Assembly: GCA_047972415.1 (NCBI GenBank)
Contig: JBKEAN010000022.1
Coordinates: 1-24,052 of the forward strand
Origin: Mangrovibacterium sp047972415
GTDB taxonomy: Bacteria > Bacteroidota > Bacteroidia > Bacteroidales > Prolixibacteraceae
Direction: 5' to 3'
Length of the DNA: 24,052 nucleotides
In this document: in pieces, positions 5,782-13,954 of the stretch
Layout of the letters: each line of letters starts with the position of its first letter
Numbering within the stretch: position 1 is the stretch's first letter
Made by a program: the position numbers and the translations under genes
Notes under the pieces: generated by a model
Told to the model about the DNA's origin: nothing
The model's database searches: none
Seen by the model: only the letters and a program-made list of their open reading frames with translations

Positions 5782-6780
5782 TTAGTTTTCAATCCGCAAA
5801 ACATCTTCTCCGAACTCAATAGCGGCGTGTTCTACCTCTGCTTGCGCTTTCGACGTAAGGCCGTAACCAATAACATGTACCCCTGCATTAAATGCCTGTT
5901 GGCGCTTTTGGGCGGGGGCTGTGCCTAATTGCTCAAACATGCGCAGGGCGGCATCAACTTTCACCACATCATCCTGGTGCGCTTCATCCAAATAGTAAAA
6001 GCCTAAAAAAACAGGGCATTTTACCTGTTTAAAAGTTGTCGGGGTCATGGTCGCTTCAACCAGTTGTTGCAAATAAACTAGGGCTTCGAGCCGGTAAATG
6101 CAGTTCCAGTAGGCACATTCTTGGTGCTGCAAATTGGGATTGGTTTGGCGGTAATTGCCGCCGTAAACCTTACGGGCCAGTTGCAGTCCCCATGGTTTCG
6201 ACAGGAGGAAGGCTGCTCCATTATTTATTTGCACGTTTGGCGAAAACAGGATTAGCCCGTCAACCAATTGCGGAAAATCGGCGGCTAGCTTCAATGACAG
6301 TGTCCCGCCGGTTGATGTGCTCATAATAACTACTTTGCGGCCCAGACGATGCGCCACCACCAGCGCTTCCTTGGCCGTGGCGTAAAGGCTGTCGGGGTAC
6401 ATGTCCAGCAGTGGTTCGGGCACGTCCAGCCCGTGTGCCGCCAGTCGGGGCAGGTAAGCGTTCATTCCAAAATACCGGGCAAAATTGAGGTGGGTAGGTG
6501 CCCCCTCCTCCCGCGAGGCCGAAAAGCCGTGAAGGTACAGCAGGCACCAGTCTGTTTGGCCGCGGATGCTATCGTTGGCCCAGTAAATAATGGCTTCGTT
6601 ACCGGGTTTCACCGGAAGTTTAGCTTCTCGGACAGCCAGATAGTGGTCGAACTCTTTAAGCGGAACATTCAATGTTGGCAAATCGGTGCCCAGCTTTGGT
6701 TTATGCGGTACAGGCCCTATTACGTACAAAAAGCCCAATAAAAGGAGCGTACAGACCAGAATTAGACGGAAGCGTTTCAT
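5782..6780 (-). CDS. Membrane-anchored or exported alpha/beta hydrolase
   Basis: A 332-residue protein. A hydrophobic stretch at residues 5-22 after two basic residues is a signal anchor or signal peptide without a lipobox cysteine, placing the enzyme at the outer face of the inner membrane or in the periplasm. YLHGFSASREEG (82-93) carries the HG oxyanion motif. The nucleophile elbow reads STSTGG (154-159), so Ser156 is the probable nucleophile although the usual first glycine of GxSxG is serine. FYYLDEAHQDD (261-271) probably supplies the acid and AGVHVIG (299-305) the histidine (His302). The substrate is unknown; carboxylesterase or lipase-like activity is the most that can be said. It is divergent from sucA and convergent with rimO, and appears to be a single-gene unit. 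Confidence 0.8.
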   Translation of the reverse strand: MKRFRLILVCTLLLLGFLYVIGPVPHKPKLGTDLPTLNVPLKEFDHYLAVREAKLPVKPGNEAIIYWANDSIRGQTDWCLLYLHGFSASREEGAPTHLNFARYFGMNAYLPRLAAHGLDVPEPLLDMYPDSLYATAKEALVVAHRLGRKVVIMSTSTGGTLSLKLAADFPQLVDGLILFSPNVQINNGAAFLLSKPWGLQLARKVYGGNYRQTNPNLQHQECAYWNCIYRLEALVYLQQLVEATMTPTTFKQVKCPVFLGFYYLDEAHQDDVVKVDAALRMFEQLGTAPAQKRQQAFNAGVHVIGYGLTSKAQAEVEHAAIEFGEDVLRIEN

Positions 6781-6913
6781 GTCAAACTTGTTTGGTTCTA
6801 CGAATATACGGTAAAAGATAACGACAGAAAAGGAAAGTTGAAGTCATTTTTTTTGCAGGAATCTTGCCTGAAAAAAGGCGATATTTTTCAGTGTGCCGCA
6901 TTGATTTTTACGT

Positions 6914-6921
6914 TTACTTTG
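6914..6921 (+). promoter_or_regulatory. Possible -7 box for sucAB
   Basis: TTACTTTG matches TAnnTTTG at all but one fixed position and lies about 140 bases before the sucA ATG. This predicts a fairly long leader, in which I found no recognisable riboswitch. The other part of the divergent gap (6781-6913) would hold the hydrolase promoter. Confidence 0.35.
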
Positions 6922-7060
6922 CCCACTTTATGCACAAACTATTGATATAGATAAACGTTATAAATTGTGGCAGAATTAATGGGATTTGCTAAACTTTAGA
7001 AACCACAGTTTGTTACAATTCAAAAAAATAAACCAAGGTCGGAATAATCGGAATACCAAG

Positions 7061-9787
7061 ATGGATAAATTTTCGCAAGTTGGAAACCAGGAAATTGGAG
7101 CGATTGAAGAGCTTTACCAGGATTACCTGAACGATTCGGAAAGTGTTGATGAAAGTTGGAAACTTTTTTTTAAGGGTTTTGAGCTGGCGCGGGCCAACTT
7201 TCAGGGCAAGGCGCAGTTCTCCGGTAGTAATTTAGATAAAGAGTTTAACATACTGAACCTTATTAATGGGTACCGCCAGCGCGGTCACCTGTTTACAAAA
7301 ACCAACCCAGTACGTACGCGCCGCCAGTACCGGCCTACGCTGGATATTGAGAACTTCGGGCTTGAAAAAAGCGACCTCGAAAAAGTTTTTCAGGCCGGTA
7401 CCACCATCGGTATTGGCCCCGCAAAACTAAAAGACATCATTGCTCACCTTGAGGCTACTTATTGTCAGTCTGTTGGAGTAGAGTACATGTATATTCGTCA
7501 TCCCGAAGTTGTTTTGTGGTTGCAAGGAAAAATGGAAAGTTCGCAAAACGCGCAAGCGTTCAGCGAGGAAAAACGTCGGCACAACTTCGATCATCTGAAG
7601 CTTGCCGTAGGTTTCGAAAACTACATTCACAAAAAATTTGTGGGTGCCAAACGTTTCTCACTCGAAGGGGCCGAAAGTTTAATTCCGGCTTTGGATGCCG
7701 TTATTGAACACGGCGCCGATTTGGGTATTGCCGAATTTATTATCGGTATGGCGCACCGCGGCCGCTTAAATGTGTTGAGCAATATTATGAAGAAGCCTTA
7801 CGAAAGCATCTTCAAGGAATTTTACGGCACCGAGTACGAAGACGATATTTCGATGGGTGATGTGAAGTATCACCTAGGCTTCGAAAATACGGTAAAGACC
7901 GACAACAACAAGGATGTGAAACTAAGCCTTGTACCCAACCCCTCACACCTGGAGACGGTTGCCTCGCTGGTTCAGGGCATGTCGCGCTCACGTATCGATT
8001 CGCTTTACGACAGCAATTTCGACAAGCTCGCGCCCATTGTTATTCATGGCGATGCAGCAGTAGCGGCACAAGGTATAGTGTACGAAATTATACAAATGTC
8101 GCAGCTCAAAGGCTACAAAACAGGCGGCACCATCCATTTGGTGATCAATAACCAGGTTGGATTTACCACCAATTACCTCGATGCCCGCTCCAGTACCTAT
8201 TGTACCGACATTGGCAAGGTAACGCGCTCCCCGGTTTTCCATGTTAACGGCGACGATGTGGAGGCGGTGATTTACACCATTAAGCTGGCGATGGAATTCC
8301 GTCAAAAGTTCCATGCCGATGTGTTTATCGATATTTTGTGCTACCGAAAATACGGGCACAACGAGGGCGACGAACCGCGCTTTACGCAACCACTGCTGTA
8401 CAAAGCCATTGCCTCGCACAAAAACCCCCGCGATATTTATGGCGAAAAACTGGTTGAAATGGGGATAATGACCCCCGGACAGATAAACCAGGAGATTATT
8501 GACTTCGACAATTTATTGGAAGAGAAGTATAGAGAATCGGAAAAAATTGAGCGCTTAAATATTAAGAAGTTTCTGGTGCACGAGTATGCCGCTTTCCGTA
8601 AACCGTCGAAAATTGATTTTACGCAGCGCATTGATACCCGCGTACCGAAGGATAAATTAATAGAGCTGGCCGGGCGGGTAAATTACATTCCCGAGGATAA
8701 GGTTTTCTTCAACAAGGTAAACCGCATCATCTCGGATCGTAAAATGATGATTTCGGACAACAAACTCGATTGGGCCATGGCCGAGCTACTGGCCTACGCG
8801 AGCCTGCTGTATCAAGGACATCCGGTGCGCCTAAGCGGACAGGACTGCGAACGTGGCACCTTTGCCCACCGCCATGCAGCGTTCGTCGTCGAAGATATGG
8901 ACGAGAAATATTTCCCGTTGAAGCATATTTCAGACAGCCAGGCACCGTTTCACGTGTACAACTCGCTCCTGTCCGAATACGGGGTAATGGGATTCGAGTA
9001 CGGTTATGCCATGGCACAGCCCAACTCGTTAACCATTTGGGAAGCCCAATTTGGCGATTTTACCAACGTTGCCCAAGTTATTATTGACCAATATATTACA
9101 TCGGCTGAGGAAAAATGGGGTTTGATGAACAACCTGGTGTTGTTTCTTCCGCATGGTTACGAAGGGCAGGGGCCTGAGCACTCGAGCGGTCGTATTGAGC
9201 GCTTTTTGACCCTCGCTGCCAATAACAACATCCAGGTAATTGTTCCTACAACCCCCGATAACTTATTCCATATGCTGCGTCGTCAGCTGCTGTGGGACAC
9301 CCGCATGCCATTGGTTGTGTTTACGCCCAAAAGCTTGTTGCGCCACCCGCTGGTAAGTTGTACTTTGAGTGATTTGGCCGAAGGCAGTTTTCGCGAAGTG
9401 ATTGACGACCATGTTTTGATACCTGATAAAATTGAACAAGTTGTATTCACCAGCGGGCGTTTATACTACGATTTGTTAAAAAACCGTATTGACCGTGGCG
9501 ACGAACACACGGCAATTGTTCGCATGGAACAATTGTACCCGCTCCCGGTTGAGCAGGTTGATGCCATCCTCTCCAAATACAAAAAAGCGAAGCGCATTAT
9601 CTGGGCGCAGGACGAACCCGAGAACATGGGCGCATGGCCATTCCTTCAACGTAAACTGAAACACATTCATTTTGAAGTGGCAGCTCGCCCCGAAAGCGGA
9701 ACACCGGCAGGAGGCTTGATGAAACAACACAACCTTCGGCTCGAAAAAATTATGAATACAATATTTCGCGAATCAATTTTAGCTTGA
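7061..9787 (+). CDS. sucA: 2-oxoglutarate dehydrogenase E1 component
   Basis: A 908-residue thiamine-diphosphate enzyme that decarboxylates 2-oxoglutarate and passes the succinyl group to the lipoyl arm of E2 in the TCA cycle. The N-terminal segment EELYQDYLNDSESVDESWKLF is the E1o-specific region for contact with the complex. MAHRGRLNVLSN (about 230-241), HGDAAVAAQG and NNQVGFTT (363-370) belong to the thiamine diphosphate site, and GHNEGDEPRFTQP (432-444) is the hallmark of the OdhA family. The C-terminal transketolase-like half runs on to PESGTPAGG near the end. The start is set at ATG 7061, matching the family N-terminus; the frame stays open upstream, but only from a TTG at 6986. sucB follows after 13 bases, so the two form one operon. 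The E3 gene is not in the window. Confidence 0.96.
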   Translation: MDKFSQVGNQEIGAIEELYQDYLNDSESVDESWKLFFKGFELARANFQGKAQFSGSNLDKEFNILNLINGYRQRGHLFTKTNPVRTRRQYRPTLDIENFGLEKSDLEKVFQAGTTIGIGPAKLKDIIAHLEATYCQSVGVEYMYIRHPEVVLWLQGKMESSQNAQAFSEEKRRHNFDHLKLAVGFENYIHKKFVGAKRFSLEGAESLIPALDAVIEHGADLGIAEFIIGMAHRGRLNVLSNIMKKPYESIFKEFYGTEYEDDISMGDVKYHLGFENTVKTDNNKDVKLSLVPNPSHLETVASLVQGMSRSRIDSLYDSNFDKLAPIVIHGDAAVAAQGIVYEIIQMSQLKGYKTGGTIHLVINNQVGFTTNYLDARSSTYCTDIGKVTRSPVFHVNGDDVEAVIYTIKLAMEFRQKFHADVFIDILCYRKYGHNEGDEPRFTQPLLYKAIASHKNPRDIYGEKLVEMGIMTPGQINQEIIDFDNLLEEKYRESEKIERLNIKKFLVHEYAAFRKPSKIDFTQRIDTRVPKDKLIELAGRVNYIPEDKVFFNKVNRIISDRKMMISDNKLDWAMAELLAYASLLYQGHPVRLSGQDCERGTFAHRHAAFVVEDMDEKYFPLKHISDSQAPFHVYNSLLSEYGVMGFEYGYAMAQPNSLTIWEAQFGDFTNVAQVIIDQYITSAEEKWGLMNNLVLFLPHGYEGQGPEHSSGRIERFLTLAANNNIQVIVPTTPDNLFHMLRRQLLWDTRMPLVVFTPKSLLRHPLVSCTLSDLAEGSFREVIDDHVLIPDKIEQVVFTSGRLYYDLLKNRIDRGDEHTAIVRMEQLYPLPVEQVDAILSKYKKAKRIIWAQDEPENMGAWPFLQRKLKHIHFEVAARPESGTPAGGLMKQHNLRLEKIMNTIFRESILA

Positions 9788-9800
9788 AAATAAAAAAACC

Positions 9801-11045
9801 ATGATTATTGAGATAAAAATTCCAACCCCAGGCGAGTCAATTACCGAGGTGGAGCTGGGTAAATGGCTGGTGGAAGATGGATCGATTGTTGAGAAAAATA
9901 CAGACGTAGCCGAAATAGAATCAGATAAAGCCACGCTGACGGTGGTGGCAGCCGAAGCCGGTAAAATTTCGTTCAAAGTTCAGGAAGGCGACACCGTAGC
10001 AGTTGGTGCAGTTGCCTGTACCATTGATACCTCGTTTGCTGGTGAAGCAACACCAAAAACCGAAGCCCCTCGCCCCAAGACCGAGGAAAAACTGGTCGTA
10101 AAAGAAGAACAAACACCGGCAGCGGAAACCAAACCGGAACACGCCCATGTAAAAACAACAGCTGTGGCCCGCGAAATAATGGCCGAACACAATTTATCGG
10201 TTGACGACATTTTAAGCGGTTTGCAACGGATTGGCAAGCGCGAAGTAGAAGCGATTATCAATCAGCCTACTGCTGTTAAAACACTGGCAGCAAATCCCTC
10301 AAAGGAATTGTTCTCGCGAGGCGAAAAACGCGAAAAGATGACACCTTTGCGCCGCAAGCTGAGCGAACGGTTGGTCTCGGTAAAGAACGAAACGGCTATG
10401 CTCACCACCTTCAACGAAGTGGACATGACGGCGATTAATGAGATACGCAAGCAATATCAAACCAAATTTGTAGAGAAACACGGCTTTAAACTCGGCTTCA
10501 TGTCCTTTTTTACAAAGGCGGTTGCCACGGCCATGCCCTTTCACCCAGCCATTAACTCCATGATCGACGGCGACGAAATACTGACACCGTCGTTTGTTGA
10601 TGTTGGCATTGCCGTGCAAACGCCCAAAGGTTTAATGGTGCCGATTGTACGCAATGCCGAAAGCAAAAGCATTCCGGCCATCGAGCTCGAAATTAAAGAA
10701 CTGGCCGATAAAGCCCGAGCCAAAAAAATTACGGTCGAAGAATTAACCGGCGGCACCTTCACCATTACCAATGGGGGTACCTTTGGTTCGCTGCTTTCAA
10801 CGCCAATTATCAACCCACCTCAATCGGCTATTCTGGGTATGCACAACATTGTCGATCGACCGGTTGCTTTAAACGGTCAGGTTGTTATCCGACCCATGAT
10901 GTATCTGGCGCTCTCGTACGACCACCGTTTGATTGACGGCAAGGACTCGGTTGGTTTTCTGGTTAAAGTGAAAACTTTCATCGAAAACCCGCACTTACTG
11001 CTAACCGAAGGAAAATCGGTCGAAGAGCTTTTGCTTGAGATTTAA
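9801..11045 (+). CDS. sucB: Dihydrolipoyllysine succinyltransferase, E2 of 2-oxoglutarate dehydrogenase
   Basis: A 414-residue core subunit that carries the succinyl group on a lipoyl arm and transfers it to coenzyme A. Residues 1-77 are a single lipoyl domain, with the lipoylated Lys43 in ESDKATL. An acidic, Pro/Thr/Glu-rich linker follows (about 80-118). The peripheral-subunit binding region (about 119-155) is unusual: it keeps VAREIMAEHNLSVDDI but has GLQRIGKREVEAI where most E2 proteins have a GTGxxGRI-type loop. The catalytic acyltransferase domain (about 180-414) ends with DHRLIDG (374-380), containing the active-site histidine. It is the last gene of the sucAB operon and is followed by a strong terminator. 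Confidence 0.95.
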   Translation: MIIEIKIPTPGESITEVELGKWLVEDGSIVEKNTDVAEIESDKATLTVVAAEAGKISFKVQEGDTVAVGAVACTIDTSFAGEATPKTEAPRPKTEEKLVVKEEQTPAAETKPEHAHVKTTAVAREIMAEHNLSVDDILSGLQRIGKREVEAIINQPTAVKTLAANPSKELFSRGEKREKMTPLRRKLSERLVSVKNETAMLTTFNEVDMTAINEIRKQYQTKFVEKHGFKLGFMSFFTKAVATAMPFHPAINSMIDGDEILTPSFVDVGIAVQTPKGLMVPIVRNAESKSIPAIELEIKELADKARAKKITVEELTGGTFTITNGGTFGSLLSTPIINPPQSAILGMHNIVDRPVALNGQVVIRPMMYLALSYDHRLIDGKDSVGFLVKVKTFIENPHLLLTEGKSVEELLLEI

Positions 11046-11064
11046 GAAAACACGCAATATACGG

Positions 11065-11097
11065 GCAGGGCAGCTTATTGGTTGCCCTGCTTTTTTA
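11065..11097 (+). terminator. Rho-independent terminator of sucAB
   Basis: GCAGGGCAGC (11065-11074) pairs with GTTGCCCTGC (11081-11090), including one G-U pair, around the 6-base loop TTATTG, and is followed by seven T residues. It begins 19 bases after the sucB stop. Confidence 0.9.
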
Positions 11098-11251
11098 TTT
11101 ATATCGAATAAAATAACAGGCGAAAATTGCTGATGTTGCTACTTTATCACTTTAAGAAGTTAAAAAGCAAAAGCGCTGCTAACTGAAAGTTTGAGAAGTG
11201 CTTATTTTATTCCACTTTTGCTGAGTAGGTGCAAAACCGATATCGCAGGCA

Positions 11252-12376
11252 ATGGCAAATGAAATCGAAAAATTATTATTGAAAGACACAAAATACAAAG
11301 TACTGACGGTATTTTTGAACATTGTTGCGTGGGGCATCTTTGTGCTGGCCTTTCATTATGTATTGATGGGGTTTGGCCAATCCGGCAACTACCTGCAACT
11401 GTTCAAAACTATCTCTCTGGCAGCAGCTGTTTTTTACTTGAACTATTATTTGCTGATTCCAAAATTCCTGTCAAAGCGTAGTTTTTCAATGTATGCCGTC
11501 TCAATGGTATTAATGCTACTTCTTGTATTTTTATTCAACTGGCTGATTGAAACCTTATGGGCTGCTAATCAGCAAACTTTGTTTATTAATGGCGGCAATT
11601 CGTCACAAACTAATGGAATTACGCCAGAGAACCCCTTGATGGCTCACCTGGGTATTATGTTGTTATGTGTCATTTCGGTTACCATAAGTACAAGTATTCG
11701 GGTAACAAGGGAATGGTTCAAAAACGAAAATAGCTTAAAAGAAATCGAGAATAAAAAACTGGCAGCCGAACTTTCATATCTCAAAGCTCAAATCAACCCG
11801 CATTTCTTTTTTAACACCTTAAATGGTATTTACGCGTTGGCCAGGCAGAAGTCGGATCGAACCCCCGAAGTAATCATGATGCTTTCGGTTATGATGCGTT
11901 ACATTATTTACGAATCGAGTTCGCCAAAAGTGTTATTAAAGAAGGAATTAAAACACATTGAAAACCTGATTGACTTGCAAAAACTGCGTTTAACAGAGAT
12001 GGTCCGTGTTGATTTTTCGGTTGAAGGAAACCCGAAAGACATATACATTGAACCGCTTTTGTTTACTGTTTTAGTCGAAAATGCATTCAAGCACGGCATT
12101 GATTATTCAAAAAAAAACCGGATAAAAGTTGAGCTGAAGATTACCGGGGATGAATTGAATTTTGTAGTTTCAAACCCGGTTGTACCGGTAAAAAAAATAA
12201 AAGAAATAGAACGGGAATCGGGCAGCGGTATCGGGTTGGAAAACATTCGTAAGCGCTTGGAGTTATTGTACCCGCATCGACACTCGCTGACTATTTCTGA
12301 ATATAAATCGGTTTATACCGTCGAATTACACCTTAACCTAGATAACGTTTACTATGATGAAGTGTCTAATCATTGA
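11252..12376 (+). CDS. LytS/YehU-type sensor histidine kinase
   Basis: A 374-residue inner-membrane kinase. Four hydrophobic segments (about 17-38, 48-69, 79-100 and 131-148) are followed by a short coiled linker (EIENKKLAAELSYLKAQ). The His_kinase motif INPHFFFNTLN (181-191) carries the phospho-accepting His184. The ATPase part has VENAFKHGI (N box) and SGSGIGLENIRKRL (G box). No extracellular sensor domain is present, so the signal is probably read by the membrane segments. The gene ends inside the response regulator gene (23-base overlap), so the two are translationally coupled and form a cognate pair. A possible GATATC methylation site lies 7 bases before the start codon. The upstream gap holds no clear TAnnTTTG box. 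Confidence 0.9.
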   Translation: MANEIEKLLLKDTKYKVLTVFLNIVAWGIFVLAFHYVLMGFGQSGNYLQLFKTISLAAAVFYLNYYLLIPKFLSKRSFSMYAVSMVLMLLLVFLFNWLIETLWAANQQTLFINGGNSSQTNGITPENPLMAHLGIMLLCVISVTISTSIRVTREWFKNENSLKEIENKKLAAELSYLKAQINPHFFFNTLNGIYALARQKSDRTPEVIMMLSVMMRYIIYESSSPKVLLKKELKHIENLIDLQKLRLTEMVRVDFSVEGNPKDIYIEPLLFTVLVENAFKHGIDYSKKNRIKVELKITGDELNFVVSNPVVPVKKIKEIERESGSGIGLENIRKRLELLYPHRHSLTISEYKSVYTVELHLNLDNVYYDEVSNH

Positions 12377-13085
12377 CGATGAGCCTTTGGCTCAGCAAAT
12401 ACTCGAAGATTATATAAGCCACATCCCATTTTTAAAATTGGAGAAAAAATGCAATTCCGTTTTCGAAGCGCTTGATTTGCTGCAAAAAACCAGTGTCGAC
12501 TTGATTTTTCTGGATATTCATCTGCCGAATGTCTCTGGTGTCGAGTTTATTAGTAGCCTCGACACTAAGCCAATGTTTATTTTTACAACGGCGTACTCCG
12601 AATATGCTTTGGAAGCATTTGAACTGAATGCGGTTGATTACCTGTTGAAACCCATTCCGTTTAAACGGTTTCTGCGGGCAGCCAATAAAGCTTACCAGCT
12701 ATTCTCGGCCAGTAAAAAGGGAAAACGCGATGAATCGGCCGAAACAATGGACCCCGAGCAGGATTTTATCATGGTCAAATCCGATTATAAATCGGTAAAA
12801 ATCCAGCTTAGCCAGGTGCTTTACATCGAAGGCTTGAAAGACTATGTAAAAATATTTGTTCAAAACGAGGACAAACCGATTATTACCCTCAATTCGTTGA
12901 AAAAGATGGCCGATAGCCTGCCATCCAATTATTTTTTGCGCGTTCACAAATCGTTTATTGTGAATACCAGCAAAATAAAGTCAGTCACAAAAAACCGAAT
13001 CATTATACACGACCGTTGGATTCCGGTTGGCGACAATTACAAAAGCGATTTCCAGAGTTCCGTTATCAACCGTTTCACACTATAA
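12354..13085 (+). CDS. LytTR-family response regulator
   Basis: A 243-residue regulator paired with the kinase it overlaps. The receiver domain (about 1-115) has the acidic pair Asp8-Asp9, the phospho-acceptor Asp54 in LIFLDIHLPN, and Lys99 in LLKP. A LytTR DNA-binding domain follows (about 135-240), with LYIEGLKDYVKI and FLRVHKSFIVN typical of the fold. ATG at 12354 or at 12357 could serve as the start. Targets are not evident: the nearest genes are the operon itself and the convergent carbonic anhydrase. LytTR pairs of this type often control envelope or cell-surface functions in Bacteroidota, but nothing here proves it. Confidence 0.93.
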   Translation: MMKCLIIDDEPLAQQILEDYISHIPFLKLEKKCNSVFEALDLLQKTSVDLIFLDIHLPNVSGVEFISSLDTKPMFIFTTAYSEYALEAFELNAVDYLLKPIPFKRFLRAANKAYQLFSASKKGKRDESAETMDPEQDFIMVKSDYKSVKIQLSQVLYIEGLKDYVKIFVQNEDKPIITLNSLKKMADSLPSNYFLRVHKSFIVNTSKIKSVTKNRIIIHDRWIPVGDNYKSDFQSSVINRFTL

Positions 13086-13130
13086 AAAAGCGGCTGTCCT
13101 GTAAAAATCAGGGCAGCCGCTTTTCTTTTT
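13086..13130. terminator. Strong bidirectional terminator between the LytTR gene and carbonic anhydrase
   Basis: A 16-bp stem, 13086-13101 with 13109-13124, continuous except for one G-U pair, closes a 7-base loop. The stem has A residues at its left foot and T residues at its right foot, plus a further T-run to 13130, so it can end transcription from both convergent genes. Confidence 0.92.
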
Positions 13131-13141
13131 GCTGGTATCGT

Positions 13142-13780
13142 TCAAAAATTTAATTGAAATGTTTTTTCCAGTTGATCGTTACTGTTGATGTTTACCTCCA
13201 AATCTTTTACAATGCCATTGCTTACCGAGTAAACCCAGCCATGAATTGACAGTATGTGGTTATTTGCCCAGGCTGCCTGTACAATCGAGGTTTTTGCCAG
13301 CCCGTAAACCTGCTCTTTCACATTCAGTTCTACAAAACGGTCAAAACGTTCCTGTGTGTTACTTATCGCATCCAACTCGTTTTTATGGAAACGGTACACA
13401 TCTTTAATATGCCTGATCCAGTTATCGGTAAGCCCGTACGAAAGGTTGCTCATGGCAGCCTGAATCCCGCCACAGCCATAGTGCCCACAAACGATTATAT
13501 GCGGTATTTTCAGGACATTAACGGCATAATCCAAAACGCTCAGCATGTTCATATCCGAGTGAACAACCATGTTGGCGATATTCCGGTGTACAAAAACTTC
13601 GCCCGGCTCGGCGCCAACTATTTGGTTTGCAGGTACACGGCTGTCAGCACATCCAATCCATAACAAGGGCGGTTTTTGTCCGCGTGCCAATCGGATAAAA
13701 TATTCAGGATCTTCATCCAACTTTTGAGCGACCCATTTCTTGTTATTCTCTAAAAACTGATTGTACAAACGATGCGGCAT
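13142..13780 (-). CDS. can: Beta-class carbonic anhydrase
   Basis: A 212-residue zinc enzyme that interconverts carbon dioxide and bicarbonate in the cytoplasm, supplying bicarbonate for carboxylations. The zinc ligands are Cys44 (in IGCADSRVP, with the Asp46/Arg48 dyad), His100 and Cys103 (in VCGHYGCGGI). GAEPGEVFVHRNIAN (56-70) is the usual conserved segment. It has the length and N-terminus (MPHRLYNQFLENNKKW) of the Can-type enzymes. No signal peptide is present. It is transcribed as a single gene, convergent with the LytTR regulator and divergent from hrpB. The bases between it and hrpB (13781-13954) hold the two promoters; no other gene was seen there. Confidence 0.95.
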   Translation of the reverse strand: MPHRLYNQFLENNKKWVAQKLDEDPEYFIRLARGQKPPLLWIGCADSRVPANQIVGAEPGEVFVHRNIANMVVHSDMNMLSVLDYAVNVLKIPHIIVCGHYGCGGIQAAMSNLSYGLTDNWIRHIKDVYRFHKNELDAISNTQERFDRFVELNVKEQVYGLAKTSIVQAAWANNHILSIHGWVYSVSNGIVKDLEVNINSNDQLEKTFQLNF

Positions 13781-13954
13781 TCTGATGATAGTTTAATTTT
13801 GCTCCACTTCAACAGTTAAACATACAAATAGTTTTTGTGCAAAAGCACATTTCTGCCACGGGTATCAGAAAAGAAGGTACTGCTTGTTTCAACAAGTGTT
13901 AAAGGCAAGGTAGAATGCCTATTTTTACCGAACAAACAAAAACTGAAACATATT

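Noticed and set aside
5743..5928. 61-residue frame over the rimO terminator and the hydrolase 3' end
   Set aside because: Runs through the terminator hairpin and the opposite strand of a real gene.
6986..7060. Longer SucA starting at a TTG
   Set aside because: The extra 25 residues do not match the family, and ATG 7061 gives the usual N-terminus.
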